NCBI RefSeq assembly: GCF_004152865.1 | Contig: NZ_SEOO01000013.1 | Span: 1 to 64,000, forward strand | Origin: Sphingobium cupriresistens | GTDB lineage: Bacteria > Pseudomonadota > Alphaproteobacteria > Sphingomonadales > Sphingomonadaceae | Length of the DNA stretch: 64,000 nucleotides | Direction: 5' to 3' | Shown here: in pieces, positions 8,072-17,064 of the stretch | How positions within the stretch are numbered: the stretch's first letter is position 1 | How the letters are laid out: every line of letters starts with the position of its first letter | Made by a program: the position numbers and the translations under genes | Notes under the pieces: generated by a model | Seen by the model: only the letters and a program-made list of their open reading frames with translations | Told to the model about the DNA's origin: nothing | The model's database searches: none

Positions 8072-10660
8072 CTACTCCGTTGCCGCAGCCTTCTTCTTCG
8101 CCGGGGCCTTCTTGGCGGCCGGCTTCTTCACGGTGTCCCCGTCTTTCTTGGCGGCAGGTTTCTTGGCCGCCGCCTTCTTCGGCGCGGCCTTCTTCTTGCC
8201 CTTCTTCGCCGGCGCCGCCGCGGCCCGCGCGTCGATCAACTGCGCGGCTTCCTCCAGCGTCAACTGGTCCTTGTCCACCGTCTTGGGCAGGGTCGCATTG
8301 GTGGTGCCGTCGGTGACATAGGCGCCGTACCGGCCCTCCATCAGCTTGATCTCCAACTCCGTGCGCGGATGCGCGCCCAGCACCTTCAACGGTTCGCGCC
8401 CGGCGCTGCGCGGACCACGGTTGGCCGCCTCCGCCAGCTTCACCACCGCGCTGTTCATACCGACCTCGAAAATCTCCGACGTGGATGACAGCCGCCCATA
8501 TTTGCCGTCATGCAGCAGATAGGGACCAAAACGCCCGATATTGGCCACGATCGGCAATCCGGTTTCGGGATGCAGCCCCACTTCACGCGGCAGGCTCAGC
8601 AGCTTCACGCCCCAATCGAGCGTCAATTCGCCATCGGGCAAATCCTTGGGAATGGAGCCGCGCTTGGCCTCCTTGCCCTCCCCCATCTCGATATAGGGAC
8701 CAAAACGCCCTGACTTCTTGACGATATCCTGCCCGGTTTCGGGGTGCTGGCCCAGCACCTCCGGTCCGCTATCCTCGCCGTCCTTGCCGCCCGGCTGCCC
8801 GAACTTGCGCGTATATTTGCACTCCGGATAATTGGAGCAGGCGATGAACGCGCCAAACCGCCCGCCGCGCAGCGACAATTGCCCATCGCCGCAGAGCGGG
8901 CAGGCGCGGGGATTGCTGCCGTCCGCTCGCGGAGGGAACAGCATCGGCTCCAGAAACTTGTCCAGTTCCGCCGTAATGTCGGACGGCTTCTGTTCCATAA
9001 TCTCGGCGGTCTTGGGCTTGAAATCCTTCCAAAAAGCTTCCAGCACTTCCTGCCACTGGGCGCGGCCGCCGGAAATATCGTCCAGCTCGTCTTCCAGTCC
9101 CGCCGTGAAGTCGTAGGACACATAGCGTTCGAAGAAGCGCTCCAGGAACGCCGTCACCAGCCGCCCGCTCTCCTCGGCGAAGAAGCGGTTCTTCTCGATC
9201 CGTACATAGTCGCGATCCTTGAGCACCTGCAACGTGGACGCATAGGTGGACGGCCGCCCGATCCCCAGCTCCTCCAGACGCTTCACCAGCGACGCTTCGG
9301 AATAGCGCGGCGGCGGCTGGGTGAAATGCTGTTCTGCCGTGACTTTCTTCTTGGCAGGGGCATCGCCCTCGCTCATGCGCGGCAGCAGCTTTGAATCATC
9401 ATCGTCGCTGTCGTCGCGGCCTTCTTCATAGAGCGCCAGGAAGCCTGGGAAGATCACCACCTGCCCCGTCGCGCGCAGCGTATGGCTGCCCGATCCGTCG
9501 ATCATGTCGATCGTCGTGCGCTCCAGCCGCGCCGACGCCATCTGGCTCGCCAGCGCGCGCTTGAAGATCAGGTCGTACAGGCGCGCATGATCGCCCGACC
9601 CCACCTTGTCGCGGCCGAACTCGGTCGGACGAATGGCCTCGTGCGCTTCCTGCGCATTTTTCGCCTTGGTCTGATATTGGCGCGGCTTTTCGGGCAGGTA
9701 ACCGCCGTCATAGCGTTCCGCGATCGCCTTGCGCGCGGCGGAAATGGCGCTGCCGTCCATCTGCACGCCATCGGTACGCATATAGGTGATCGCGCCGTCT
9801 TCGTAGAGCTGCTGCGCGATCCGCATCGTGTGGCTGGCCGAAAAGCCCAGCTTGCGCGCGGCTTCCTGCTGCAAGGTGGAGGTGGTGAACGGCGCGGGCG
9901 GATTGCGGGTGAGCGGCTTCGTCTCGACCTTGTCGACGGTAAAGCGTCCGGCCTCCACATCGGCCTTGGCGGCCATGGCGTCGCCTTCCTTGCCGATGGT
10001 CAGGCGGTCGATCTTCTCGCCCTTCCAGCGGACGAGGCGCGCGGTAAAGCCCTGCCCGCCCTGCTCCATCTCGGCCGCGACCGACCAATATTCCTGGGGG
10101 CTGAAGCTTTCGATCTCGCGCTCGCGCTCCACCACCAGCCGCAGCGCGACCGACTGGACGCGGCCCGCCGACTTGGCGCCCGGCAGCTTGCGCCACAGCA
10201 CCGGCGACAAAGTGAAGCCCACCAGATAGTCGAGCGCCCGGCGCGCGCGGTAGGCATCAATCAGATCCTCGTCCAGCGCGCGGGGCTTGGCCATCGCGTC
10301 GAGCACCGCCGCCTTGGTGATCGCGTTGAACGTCACCCGGTCCACTTGGCTCGGCAGCGCCTTCTTGGCGCGCAGCACCTCCTGCACATGCCAGCTGATC
10401 GCTTCCCCTTCGCGATCAGGGTCAGTCGCCAGGATCAATCGCGTCGCCGTCTTGGACGCATCGGCAATGGCCTTGAGCTGCTTGCCCTTGTCGCCATAAT
10501 TTTCCCACGACATGGCGAAGCCGTCGTCCGGGTCCACCGACCCGTCCTTGGCGGGCAAGTCGCGGATATGGCCATAGCTGGCGAGGACATGAAAATCGCC
10601 GCCCAGATATTTCTCGATGGTCTTCGCCTTGGCCGGCGATTCTACGATGACAAGCTGCAT
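8072..10660 (-). CDS. topA: DNA topoisomerase I
   Basis: An 862-residue type IA topoisomerase that relaxes negative supercoils. The N-terminal Toprim domain starts with VIVESPAKAKTI and carries ATDPDREGEAI. The catalytic tyrosine is in ITYMRTDGV. A four-Cys zinc ribbon (CPLCGDGQLSL... CSNYPEC) and further topo C-terminal repeats follow. The last about 50 residues are a repetitive Lys/Ala/Pro tail (AAKKPAAKK units) that probably adds DNA affinity, a feature frequent in alphaproteobacterial TopA. Its stop lies two bases from the convergent diguanylate cyclase gene. In many alphaproteobacteria topA follows dprA; here an extra gene on the other strand separates them. Confidence 0.96.
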   Translation of the reverse strand: MQLVIVESPAKAKTIEKYLGGDFHVLASYGHIRDLPAKDGSVDPDDGFAMSWENYGDKGKQLKAIADASKTATRLILATDPDREGEAISWHVQEVLRAKKALPSQVDRVTFNAITKAAVLDAMAKPRALDEDLIDAYRARRALDYLVGFTLSPVLWRKLPGAKSAGRVQSVALRLVVEREREIESFSPQEYWSVAAEMEQGGQGFTARLVRWKGEKIDRLTIGKEGDAMAAKADVEAGRFTVDKVETKPLTRNPPAPFTTSTLQQEAARKLGFSASHTMRIAQQLYEDGAITYMRTDGVQMDGSAISAARKAIAERYDGGYLPEKPRQYQTKAKNAQEAHEAIRPTEFGRDKVGSGDHARLYDLIFKRALASQMASARLERTTIDMIDGSGSHTLRATGQVVIFPGFLALYEEGRDDSDDDDSKLLPRMSEGDAPAKKKVTAEQHFTQPPPRYSEASLVKRLEELGIGRPSTYASTLQVLKDRDYVRIEKNRFFAEESGRLVTAFLERFFERYVSYDFTAGLEDELDDISGGRAQWQEVLEAFWKDFKPKTAEIMEQKPSDITAELDKFLEPMLFPPRADGSNPRACPLCGDGQLSLRGGRFGAFIACSNYPECKYTRKFGQPGGKDGEDSGPEVLGQHPETGQDIVKKSGRFGPYIEMGEGKEAKRGSIPKDLPDGELTLDWGVKLLSLPREVGLHPETGLPIVANIGRFGPYLLHDGKYGRLSSTSEIFEVGMNSAVVKLAEAANRGPRSAGREPLKVLGAHPRTELEIKLMEGRYGAYVTDGTTNATLPKTVDKDQLTLEEAAQLIDARAAAAPAKKGKKKAAPKKAAAKKPAAKKDGDTVKKPAAKKAPAKKKAAATE

Positions 10661-10932
10661 TTAGGCCCCGGAAAATAGTCTCTCACGTATACGCGCGAGT
10701 GTGGAAGGCGATGACGGCGGGCGTCAAGCGGGCTGTGCGTAAGGGAGAAGGCGCGCCAACGCCAGTATCTTGTCGATCCATCCCGGTCGCAGCACCATCT
10801 GACCGCTGACCGCCAACTATCCCACTAATGCAAATCAAAGCGGCCGCAACCCATGCGACTTTTACCGCGGACCAGTGTTCTAGCCCCATCGCCGGAACGC
10901 CCCGACCGGCGACATCCCTCATCTAGACAGGA

Positions 10933-11394
10933 ATGACGATGTCCGATTCCAACAGCCATGACATTTCCACGCTCAACGGCCTGATCGCCACCACGCTCGA
11001 CAGCGCGGACGGCTATACCGAGGCGGCGAAGGACAGCGACCATGGTCGCTTCACCACGCTCTTCACCAGCCGCGCGACCGAACGCCGTCAGGTCGTCACC
11101 CGTCTCCAGCAGGAAGTGCGCGCCCTTGGCGGCAACCCGGAAGATGACGGCACCATTCTGGCCGGCGCCCACCGCCTGTTCCTGAACCTGAAAGCCACGC
11201 TGACCGGAAAGGATGACAAGGCTATCATCAACGAGGTCGAAGCCGGCGAAGATCATATCAAGGCGAAGTATGAAGACGCGATGGCCGATCGCGATCTGTC
11301 GCCAGCAGTTCGCGCCGTGATCTAGCAAAGCTATGTCTCGGTGAAGCAGGGCCATGACGAGATGCGCGATCTCAAGCACAGTATGCAGCATTAA
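10933..11394 (+). pseudogene. PA2169/DUF2383 family four-helix protein interrupted by an amber codon
   Basis: The first frame encodes 130 residues (DISTLNGLIATTLDSADGY... SPAVRAVI) and ends at TAG 11323-11325. The same frame then continues for 22 codons (QSYVSVKQGHDEMRDLKHSM...) to TAA at 11392, giving the helix that normally ends this family of about 150 residues. The family is ferritin-like helical bundle proteins often induced by stress; biochemical role unknown. The TAG could be a real nonsense mutation, a suppressed codon, or an error for CAG, since a CAA follows it. Start is the ATG at 10933 or at 10939. Divergent from topA. Confidence 0.75.
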
Positions 11395-11442
11395 TCGCAG
11401 CGGATCGGGCGGTGGAGGCGATAACGCCTTCGCCGCCATGAT

Positions 11443-12525
11443 TCATCGCAGAGCGACCCGCCCGCCCGCCTGCCGCTCCAGCGCGCCCGCCAGTTCCAGT
11501 TCCAGCAGCACCGTCTGCACCACCGCGGGCGACAAGCCAGACAGGCGGATCAGTTCGTCGATTGGCACCGATACCGGTCCCAGCAACCCGACCACTATCG
11601 CCCGCTCCTGCGCCGCGACGTCGCTCGACACCGGCGCACCGATAAAATCGAAGCTGCCTTGCCGCACCATGCGCGGATCGATGCTGCCCACGGCCTCCAG
11701 CACGTCGGCGGCGTTCTGGATCAGGATCGCGCCCTCGCGGATCAACTGGTTACAGCCCTGCGCCCGTGGATCGAGCGGCGATCCCGGCACCGCCATCACC
11801 TCGCGCCCCGCCTCCCCGGCCAGCCGGGCGGTAATCAGCGAGCCGGACTTGGGCGCCGCCTCCACCACCACCGTTCCCAACGCCAGCCCGGCAATGATTC
11901 GATTGCGCGCCGGGAAATGGCGCGCCAGCGGCTGGACGCCGGGCGGATGCTCCGTCACCAGCAGGCCGCTTTCCGCCACCTGCGCCTGCAACTCCCGGTT
12001 CTCTGGCGGAAAAGCGATATCGATGCCGCTGGCGATCACGCCGATCGTCCCGCTCTCGATCGATCCGCGATGTGCTTCCGTATCGATGCCGCGCGCCAGC
12101 CCGGACACCACCACCGCGCCACGCTGTCCCAGATCCTGCGCCAGCGTGCGCGCGAAACGGCAGGCGGCGGCAGACGCATTGCGCGCGCCAACCATGGCGA
12201 TGCATTGCCCGCTGGCCAACGCCGTATCGCCGCGCAGGATCAGCGCAGGCGGCGCGCCTTCAAACTGGTCGAGCAGGACGGGATAATCGGGATCGCCCAT
12301 CAGCAGATAGCGCGCGCCCAGCGCCCGGCTCTGCGCAATCTCCTTCTCCACCGCCCCCGCATCGGCCACGCTCGCGCGCCCGCCGCCCCGCGCCGCGAGA
12401 TCGGGAATGGCGCGCAACGCTTCCCCGGCCGTCCCGAACCGCGCGAGCAATTGCCGATAGCTGACCGGACCGATCCGGGGGGAGCGGATGAGCCGCAGCC
12501 GGTCGAACCGCTCCCGCTCGCTCAT
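11443..12525 (-). CDS. dprA: DNA-processing protein DprA
   Basis: A 360-residue protein that loads RecA on incoming single-stranded DNA during natural transformation. An N-terminal helical region (about 1-70) is followed by the Rossmann-like DprA core with SGLARGIDTEAH near residue 140. A C-terminal winged-helix domain (about 295-360, LSPAVVQTVLLELELAGAL) completes it. Its start overlaps the plsY stop by four bases, so the two genes are co-translated. The genus need not be competent; dprA is widely kept. Confidence 0.93.
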   Translation of the reverse strand: MSERERFDRLRLIRSPRIGPVSYRQLLARFGTAGEALRAIPDLAARGGGRASVADAGAVEKEIAQSRALGARYLLMGDPDYPVLLDQFEGAPPALILRGDTALASGQCIAMVGARNASAAACRFARTLAQDLGQRGAVVVSGLARGIDTEAHRGSIESGTIGVIASGIDIAFPPENRELQAQVAESGLLVTEHPPGVQPLARHFPARNRIIAGLALGTVVVEAAPKSGSLITARLAGEAGREVMAVPGSPLDPRAQGCNQLIREGAILIQNAADVLEAVGSIDPRMVRQGSFDFIGAPVSSDVAAQERAIVVGLLGPVSVPIDELIRLSGLSPAVVQTVLLELELAGALERQAGGRVALR

Positions 12526-13133
12526 TCAGCGGCAGTGCCCTTGGACCCGCCGATCTTGGGTTCTTCGCCCTTGGCCAGCCGCGCGATATTGGCGCGGTGC
12601 CGCCACAGCACGATCAACGCCAGCGCCAGCGCAACCGGCACCAGGTCGATCCGTCCGAACGCCCACATGGCGACCGGCGCGCTGATCGCCGCCGCCATGC
12701 CGCCGACCGAAGACCATTTCGTCCCGAACAGCGCCGCCAGCCATACCGCCGCGAAAATGCACCCGGCCGGCCAGAATATCGCCGTCACCACGCCCATCAT
12801 CGTCGCGACGCCCTTGCCCCCTGCGAAGCGCAGCCAGATCGGATAGCAATGGCCGATAAAGGCCATCGCCCCCGCCATCGCCCCCCCACCGTCAACCAGC
12901 GCCGCGCCGACCAGCACCGCCGCCGCGCCCTTGAGCAAATCGAGCAGCAAGGTCGCCGCCGCCAGCCCCTTGCGCCCGGTGCGCAGCACATTGGTCGCGC
13001 CGATATTGCCCGATCCGATCTGCCGCAGGTCACCCGCGCCGGTGAAGCGCGTCAGCAGCAGGCCAAAGGGGATCGAACCGAGCAGATAGCCCAGGAGCAG
13101 GACGAATGCGGGAAGAAGCCAGGGAGGTGTCAT
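12522..13133 (-). CDS. plsY: Acyl-phosphate glycerol-3-phosphate acyltransferase
   Basis: A 203-residue inner-membrane enzyme that moves the acyl group from acyl-phosphate to glycerol-3-phosphate, the first step of phospholipid synthesis. Five hydrophobic segments are visible. The three conserved cytoplasmic loops are present: GSIPFGLLLTR near residue 19, SGNIGATNVLRTGRK near 40, and GGKGVATMMG near 105. First gene of plsY-dprA. Confidence 0.95.
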   Translation of the reverse strand: MTPPWLLPAFVLLLGYLLGSIPFGLLLTRFTGAGDLRQIGSGNIGATNVLRTGRKGLAAATLLLDLLKGAAAVLVGAALVDGGGAMAGAMAFIGHCYPIWLRFAGGKGVATMMGVVTAIFWPAGCIFAAVWLAALFGTKWSSVGGMAAAISAPVAMWAFGRIDLVPVALALALIVLWRHRANIARLAKGEEPKIGGSKGTAAE

Positions 13134-13252
13134 GAAATTCGCCGATAAATGGTGCGCGCGACCATAGCGTGACAGGCGCGCGGGGCAATGCCCAAAGGCT
13201 TGATTTGCGCGGTCATGCCCCTACGCTCTCTGCATCCTTGCCGGAGCCGTCC

Positions 13253-13699
13253 ATGACCGACATGCCGCTAGACGCTTTCACCCGCTCCTGGACCAGCATG
13301 GCGCTGGCCCCGCAGAAATTATGGCAGTCGATCAATTCGGGCTGGTCGTTCGGCAATGTGACGATCAACGAAAGCAACAGCAGCGCGCCGCAGACCGAGC
13401 AGGCGATTCTGGCGCAGGAAAGCTATGGCCGGCAAATCGGCAAATTGCTTGATGCGGTCGATCTGCTGGTGAAACAGCAACCGGATTGGGCGCACATCAA
13501 GGCATTTGACGAGATCGATCAGCTCAAGACGAAGATCGACGGCGTGAAGCACGCCCTGGCAGTCAAGCGGATCGCGCAGTTGCGCGGCGACCTCGACCTG
13601 CTGCGCCTTTCCACCGACCCGGCGGACAAGGCGCACTATGACGCCTGGATCGCCGCGTTGCGCCAATTGCTGGACGACATGCCCGCCTCGGCGAACTGA
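13253..13699 (+). CDS. Conserved hypothetical protein, helical
   Basis: A 148-residue soluble protein that I do not recognise. The N-terminal third is polar and Ser/Asn-rich (INESNSSAPQTEQAI). The rest is predicted helical, with LLDAVDLLVKQQPDWAHIKAFDEI and HALAVKRIAQLRGDLDLLRL heptad-like stretches. No signal peptide or membrane segment. An in-frame ATG at 13169 would add 28 residues with no family character; the ATG at 13253 is preferred. It lies between the divergent plsY and murI. Coding is supported by an unbroken frame and GC-biased third positions, not by homology. Confidence 0.65.
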   Translation: MTDMPLDAFTRSWTSMALAPQKLWQSINSGWSFGNVTINESNSSAPQTEQAILAQESYGRQIGKLLDAVDLLVKQQPDWAHIKAFDEIDQLKTKIDGVKHALAVKRIAQLRGDLDLLRLSTDPADKAHYDAWIAALRQLLDDMPASAN

Positions 13700-13741
13700 A
13701 GCCCCGTTGACACTCCGGCCTCCTGCCGCGACACAGCGGCC

Positions 13742-14545
13742 ATGACGGTCGCCTCTGACGCTCCCATTCTTTTCTTCGATTCCGGGGTCGGCGGGCTTTC
13801 GATTCTCGCCCCGGCGCGCGCCGCCCTCCCCACCGCGCCGATCGTCTATGCCGCCGACAGCGCCGGATTCCCCTATGGCACCAAGAGCGAGGCGGAAATC
13901 GCCGCGCGCGTCCCCGCGCTACTCGGCCGGCTGGTCGAACGCTACCGCCCGCGCCTCGCCGTCATCGCCTGCAACACCGCCTCGACCATCGCGCTCCAGC
14001 ATGTCCGCGCCGCGCTCGACATTCCCGTCGTCGGCACTGTCCCGGCGATCAAGCCCGCCGCCCTGCTCTCCAAAAACCGCGTCTTCGGCGTGCTCGGCAC
14101 CGACGCCACCGTGCGCCAGCCCTATGTCGACCGGCTCGCCGCCGAACATGGCGCGGACTGTATCGTACTGCGCCACGGATCGGCGGCGCTGGTGCAACTG
14201 GCCGAAGCCAAGCTGCGCGGCGAAGCGCTCGATCCCCATGTCGCGCGGGATGCGCTGGCGGGCCTGCTCAACCAGCCCGGTGGCGACCGCATGGACATGG
14301 TGGTCCTTGCCTGCACCCATTTTCCGTTGGTGGAGCCGGAATTGGCGGCGGCCGCCCCGCATCCCATCGGCTACGTCCATGGCGGCGACGGCATAGCACG
14401 GCGCATCCAATATCTGACCCAGGGCCAGCCCTGGCCAGACGCGCCCAGCCCAGGCATCGCCGTCTTCACCCGGCTCGACGAAAAGGTCGAAGCGCTCCGC
14501 CCCGCACTCGCCCGCTATGGCCTCGATCGCATCGACGCGCTCTGA
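13742..14545 (+). CDS. murI: Glutamate racemase
   Basis: A 267-residue enzyme making D-glutamate for peptidoglycan. The two catalytic cysteines are in ACNTAST (about residue 79) and LACTHFPLV (about 190), and the N-terminal DSGVGGLSIL loop is intact. The start ATG immediately follows the short intergenic gap after the hypothetical gene at 13253. A 7-bp hairpin (GGCCATT/AATGGCC, 14555-14573) follows the stop but lacks a clear T-run. Confidence 0.95.
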   Translation: MTVASDAPILFFDSGVGGLSILAPARAALPTAPIVYAADSAGFPYGTKSEAEIAARVPALLGRLVERYRPRLAVIACNTASTIALQHVRAALDIPVVGTVPAIKPAALLSKNRVFGVLGTDATVRQPYVDRLAAEHGADCIVLRHGSAALVQLAEAKLRGEALDPHVARDALAGLLNQPGGDRMDMVVLACTHFPLVEPELAAAAPHPIGYVHGGDGIARRIQYLTQGQPWPDAPSPGIAVFTRLDEKVEALRPALARYGLDRIDAL

Positions 14546-14720
14546 TTGGGGGTAGGCCATTTGTCCAATGGCCAATTTCTTCGATAAGTCTGATAGCTAT
14601 TCCTCCTTGGAATTGCGAGCGGTTATCGCTGGTAAAGCCGGGGCGGGGCGGTTAAACGCGGCATCGGGCAGAGGAAGGCGCAGCGGCACAACAGCGCGCG
14701 GGCAAACGGGAAGAAGCGTA

Positions 14721-15947
14721 GTGAACTACAAACACATCTTTTCGCAGGCGATCGACCGTCTTCATGAAGAAGGTCGCTATCGCGTGTTCATCGACATCCT
14801 CCGCAATCGCGGCTCCTACCCCAATGCCCGCTGCTTCCACGGCCATAACGGCCCCAAGCCCATCACCGTCTGGTGTTCCAACGACTATCTCGCCATGGGC
14901 CAGCATCCCAAGGTCGTCGCCGCGATGGAAGAGGCGCTGCACGATGTCGGCGCCGGCTCCGGCGGCACCCGCAATATCGGCGGCAACACCCATTATCATA
15001 TCGACCTGGAAGGCGAACTGGCCGACCTGCATGGCAAGGAAGCGGCCCTGCTCTTCACGTCGGGCTATGTCTCGAACGAAGCGACGCTCTCCACCCTCGC
15101 CAAGCTGCTGCCCGGCTGCATCATCTTCTCCGACGAACTGAATCACGCCTCGATGATCGCGGGCATCCGCAATTCGGGCTGCGAAAAGCGGGTCTTCCGT
15201 CATAATGACGTCGACCATCTGCGCGAGTTGCTGGCCGCCGAAGACCCCGAAGCCCCCAAGCTGATCGCGTTTGAAAGCGTCTATTCGATGGATGGCGACG
15301 TCGCCCCGATCGCGGCGATCTGCGACCTGGCGGATGAGTATAATGCGCTCACCTATCTGGACGAAGTCCATGCGGTCGGCATGTATGGCGCGCGCGGCGG
15401 CGGCATTTCGGAACGCGACGACGTCGCGGACCGCCTCACCATCATCGAAGGCACGCTGGGCAAGGCGTTCGGCGTGATGGGCGGCTATATCGCGGCCGAC
15501 CAGATGATCGTCGACGTGATCCGCAGCTACGCGCCCGGCTTCATCTTCACCACCTCGCTCTCGCCCGTATTGGTCGCGGGCGTGCTGGCCAGCGTGCGGC
15601 ACCTCAAGGCATCGAGCGAAGAGCGCGAAGACCAGCAGGCGTCTGCTGCGCTGCTCAAGCAGTTGATGGCGGAAGCCGGCCTTCCGGTCATGCCGTCGGT
15701 CACCCACATCGTCCCGCTCATGGTCGGCGACCCGATCAAGGCCAAGCGGATCAGCGACATATTGCTCGCCGAATATGGCGCCTATGTGCAGCCGATCAAC
15801 TATCCCACCGTTCCGCGCGGCACCGAGCGACTGCGCTTCACGCCCGGCCCGGCCCATGACGAAGCGATGATGCGCGACCTGGTGTCGGCGCTGGCCGAAA
15901 TCTGGGATCGGCTGGAACTGGAAAAGACCGCGCGTCGGGCGGCTTGA
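14721..15947 (+). CDS. hemA: 5-aminolevulinate synthase
   Basis: A 408-residue PLP enzyme that condenses glycine and succinyl-CoA, the C4 entry to heme typical of alphaproteobacteria. With the GTG at 14721 as start, the PLP lysine in EGTLGKAFG falls at residue 248, the position known for the Rhodobacter capsulatus enzyme. The protein then opens with the usual [20 protein letters not shown]. The open frame extends upstream to 14568, but those 51 codons are low-complexity Arg/Gly and unlike the family. AAGAAG just upstream is a plausible ribosome binding site. The 175-base gap after murI is probably its promoter and leader. Confidence 0.95.
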   Translation: MNYKHIFSQAIDRLHEEGRYRVFIDILRNRGSYPNARCFHGHNGPKPITVWCSNDYLAMGQHPKVVAAMEEALHDVGAGSGGTRNIGGNTHYHIDLEGELADLHGKEAALLFTSGYVSNEATLSTLAKLLPGCIIFSDELNHASMIAGIRNSGCEKRVFRHNDVDHLRELLAAEDPEAPKLIAFESVYSMDGDVAPIAAICDLADEYNALTYLDEVHAVGMYGARGGGISERDDVADRLTIIEGTLGKAFGVMGGYIAADQMIVDVIRSYAPGFIFTTSLSPVLVAGVLASVRHLKASSEEREDQQASAALLKQLMAEAGLPVMPSVTHIVPLMVGDPIKAKRISDILLAEYGAYVQPINYPTVPRGTERLRFTPGPAHDEAMMRDLVSALAEIWDRLELEKTARRAA

Positions 15948-16095
15948 TAACATGGTTGGGAATAGAAGTTTCAAGGGCATTGCTTTGATTGCACTTGGAA
16001 ACGGAACATAGCCAAGTCGTAGAGCGCAATTTCCCTACTTGTGTAACTCCATTTTTCAGCAGAAAGATGTTGTTGGGGATTCACAGGGGCAAAAA

Positions 16096-16386
16096 ATGGC
16101 ACTCAACACCGCTCAACTGACATTGATTGAACAGCGGATTACCAATCAGGGACCAAGCGCGGCCGTGGCTTACTTGCTTTGGTTTTTTCTTGGCATAGTG
16201 TCCGGGCATCGCTTTTATCTCGGCCGACCTGCCAGTGCAATTTTGCAGATAATATCTTATTTCATTTTGATCGGCTTTATCTGGCTTTTGATCGATGCAT
16301 TTCTGATCCCCGGAATGGTCCGGGATAAACAGGATGGAATTCGCCAACGGCTCATGACTGACATGATGGCCCATGGAACTACTTGA
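16096..16386 (+). CDS. TM2 domain membrane protein
   Basis: A 96-residue protein with a polar N-terminus and two membrane segments: AYLLWFFLGIVSGHRFYLGR and ILQIISYFILIGFIWLLIDAFLIP. This is the TM2 layout, including the GxHRFYLG turn and the WLLIDAFLIP motif. Function of bacterial TM2 proteins is not established. The ATG at 16096 follows AGGGGC; the frame is open back to 16039. Bases are visibly AT-richer than in the flanking genes. Confidence 0.8.
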   Translation: MALNTAQLTLIEQRITNQGPSAAVAYLLWFFLGIVSGHRFYLGRPASAILQIISYFILIGFIWLLIDAFLIPGMVRDKQDGIRQRLMTDMMAHGTT

Positions 16387-16401
16387 CCTGAGAATAGAAA
16401 T

Positions 16402-17064
16402 CTAATGCTCAGGTAAATGGTCGACCCAGGCTATGCTTCCTCTAATCGCATAGTTCCGATACATGGAATGGCATGATGGTTCACCGCTCATGTCGTGCGC
16501 CAGCCGTTCGATCGCGATCGCTAGTTCCCGGCGCGGCGAGACATGGAACTTGTCCAGCCACCCGAACAGCGCCCGCTTCCATACTCCCGGCAATTCATCC
16601 TGCTGGCCGAAATCCACGATCTCCAGCCTGCCGCCCGGCGCTACGCATTGCGCGGCCTGGGTCAACGCATCCTCCCAATCGGGGATCATCGACAGCGCAT
16701 AGCTGATGAATACCCGATCGAACCCGGCCCGCCCGAACAGCGCTTGCGGATCAAAGGCGCAGGCGTCCCCCTGCGCCAGCGTCACCCGATCCGCCAATCC
16801 GGCCTTCGCCACGCCCGCCCGCGCCGTCTCCAGCATCGCCTGGCTGATGTCGACGCCATAAAGCCGCGTGCCCGGCCACGCCTTGCCCACCGCGATCAGG
16901 TTGCGCCCGGTGCCGCAGCCAATCTCCAGCACGGACCCGCCCGGCGGCGGAGCCAGGTCGGCGATCAGCTCGTCCCTCCCCAGCAGATAATATTTGCGGG
17001 TCAGGTCGTAGATATGCCGTTGATAGCGATAGACCCCGTCCATCAACCCGCCATGATCGCTCAC
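16402..17064 (-). CDS. btaB: BtaB-type SAM methyltransferase (betaine lipid headgroup)
   Basis: About 220 residues. A class I methyltransferase fold with VLEIGCGTGRN for SAM, GVDISQAML, and an N-terminal YRYQRHIYDLTRKYYLLGRDELI typical of the BtaB/PmtA-like group. BtaB methylates diacylglyceryl homoserine three times to give the betaine lipid DGTS. The start is the GTG at 17064, whose bases overlap the btaA stop (GTGA), so translation is coupled. The longer frame to 17331 is antisense-like read-through inside btaA. The call relies on its pairing with btaA as much as on its own sequence. Confidence 0.83.
   Translation of the reverse strand: MSDHGGLMDGVYRYQRHIYDLTRKYYLLGRDELIADLAPPPGGSVLEIGCGTGRNLIAVGKAWPGTRLYGVDISQAMLETARAGVAKAGLADRVTLAQGDACAFDPQALFGRAGFDRVFISYALSMIPDWEDALTQAAQCVAPGGRLEIVDFGQQDELPGVWKRALFGWLDKFHVSPRRELAIAIERLAHDMSGEPSCHSMYRNYAIRGSIAWVDHLPEH

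Noticed and set aside
10661..10932. Small minus-strand ORF between topA and the DUF2383 gene
   Set aside because: No ribosome binding site or conserved composition; the gap is more simply a divergent promoter region.
14568..14720. N-terminal extension of hemA
   Set aside because: The GTG at 14721 puts the catalytic lysine at residue 248 as in the characterised enzyme; the extension is low-complexity.
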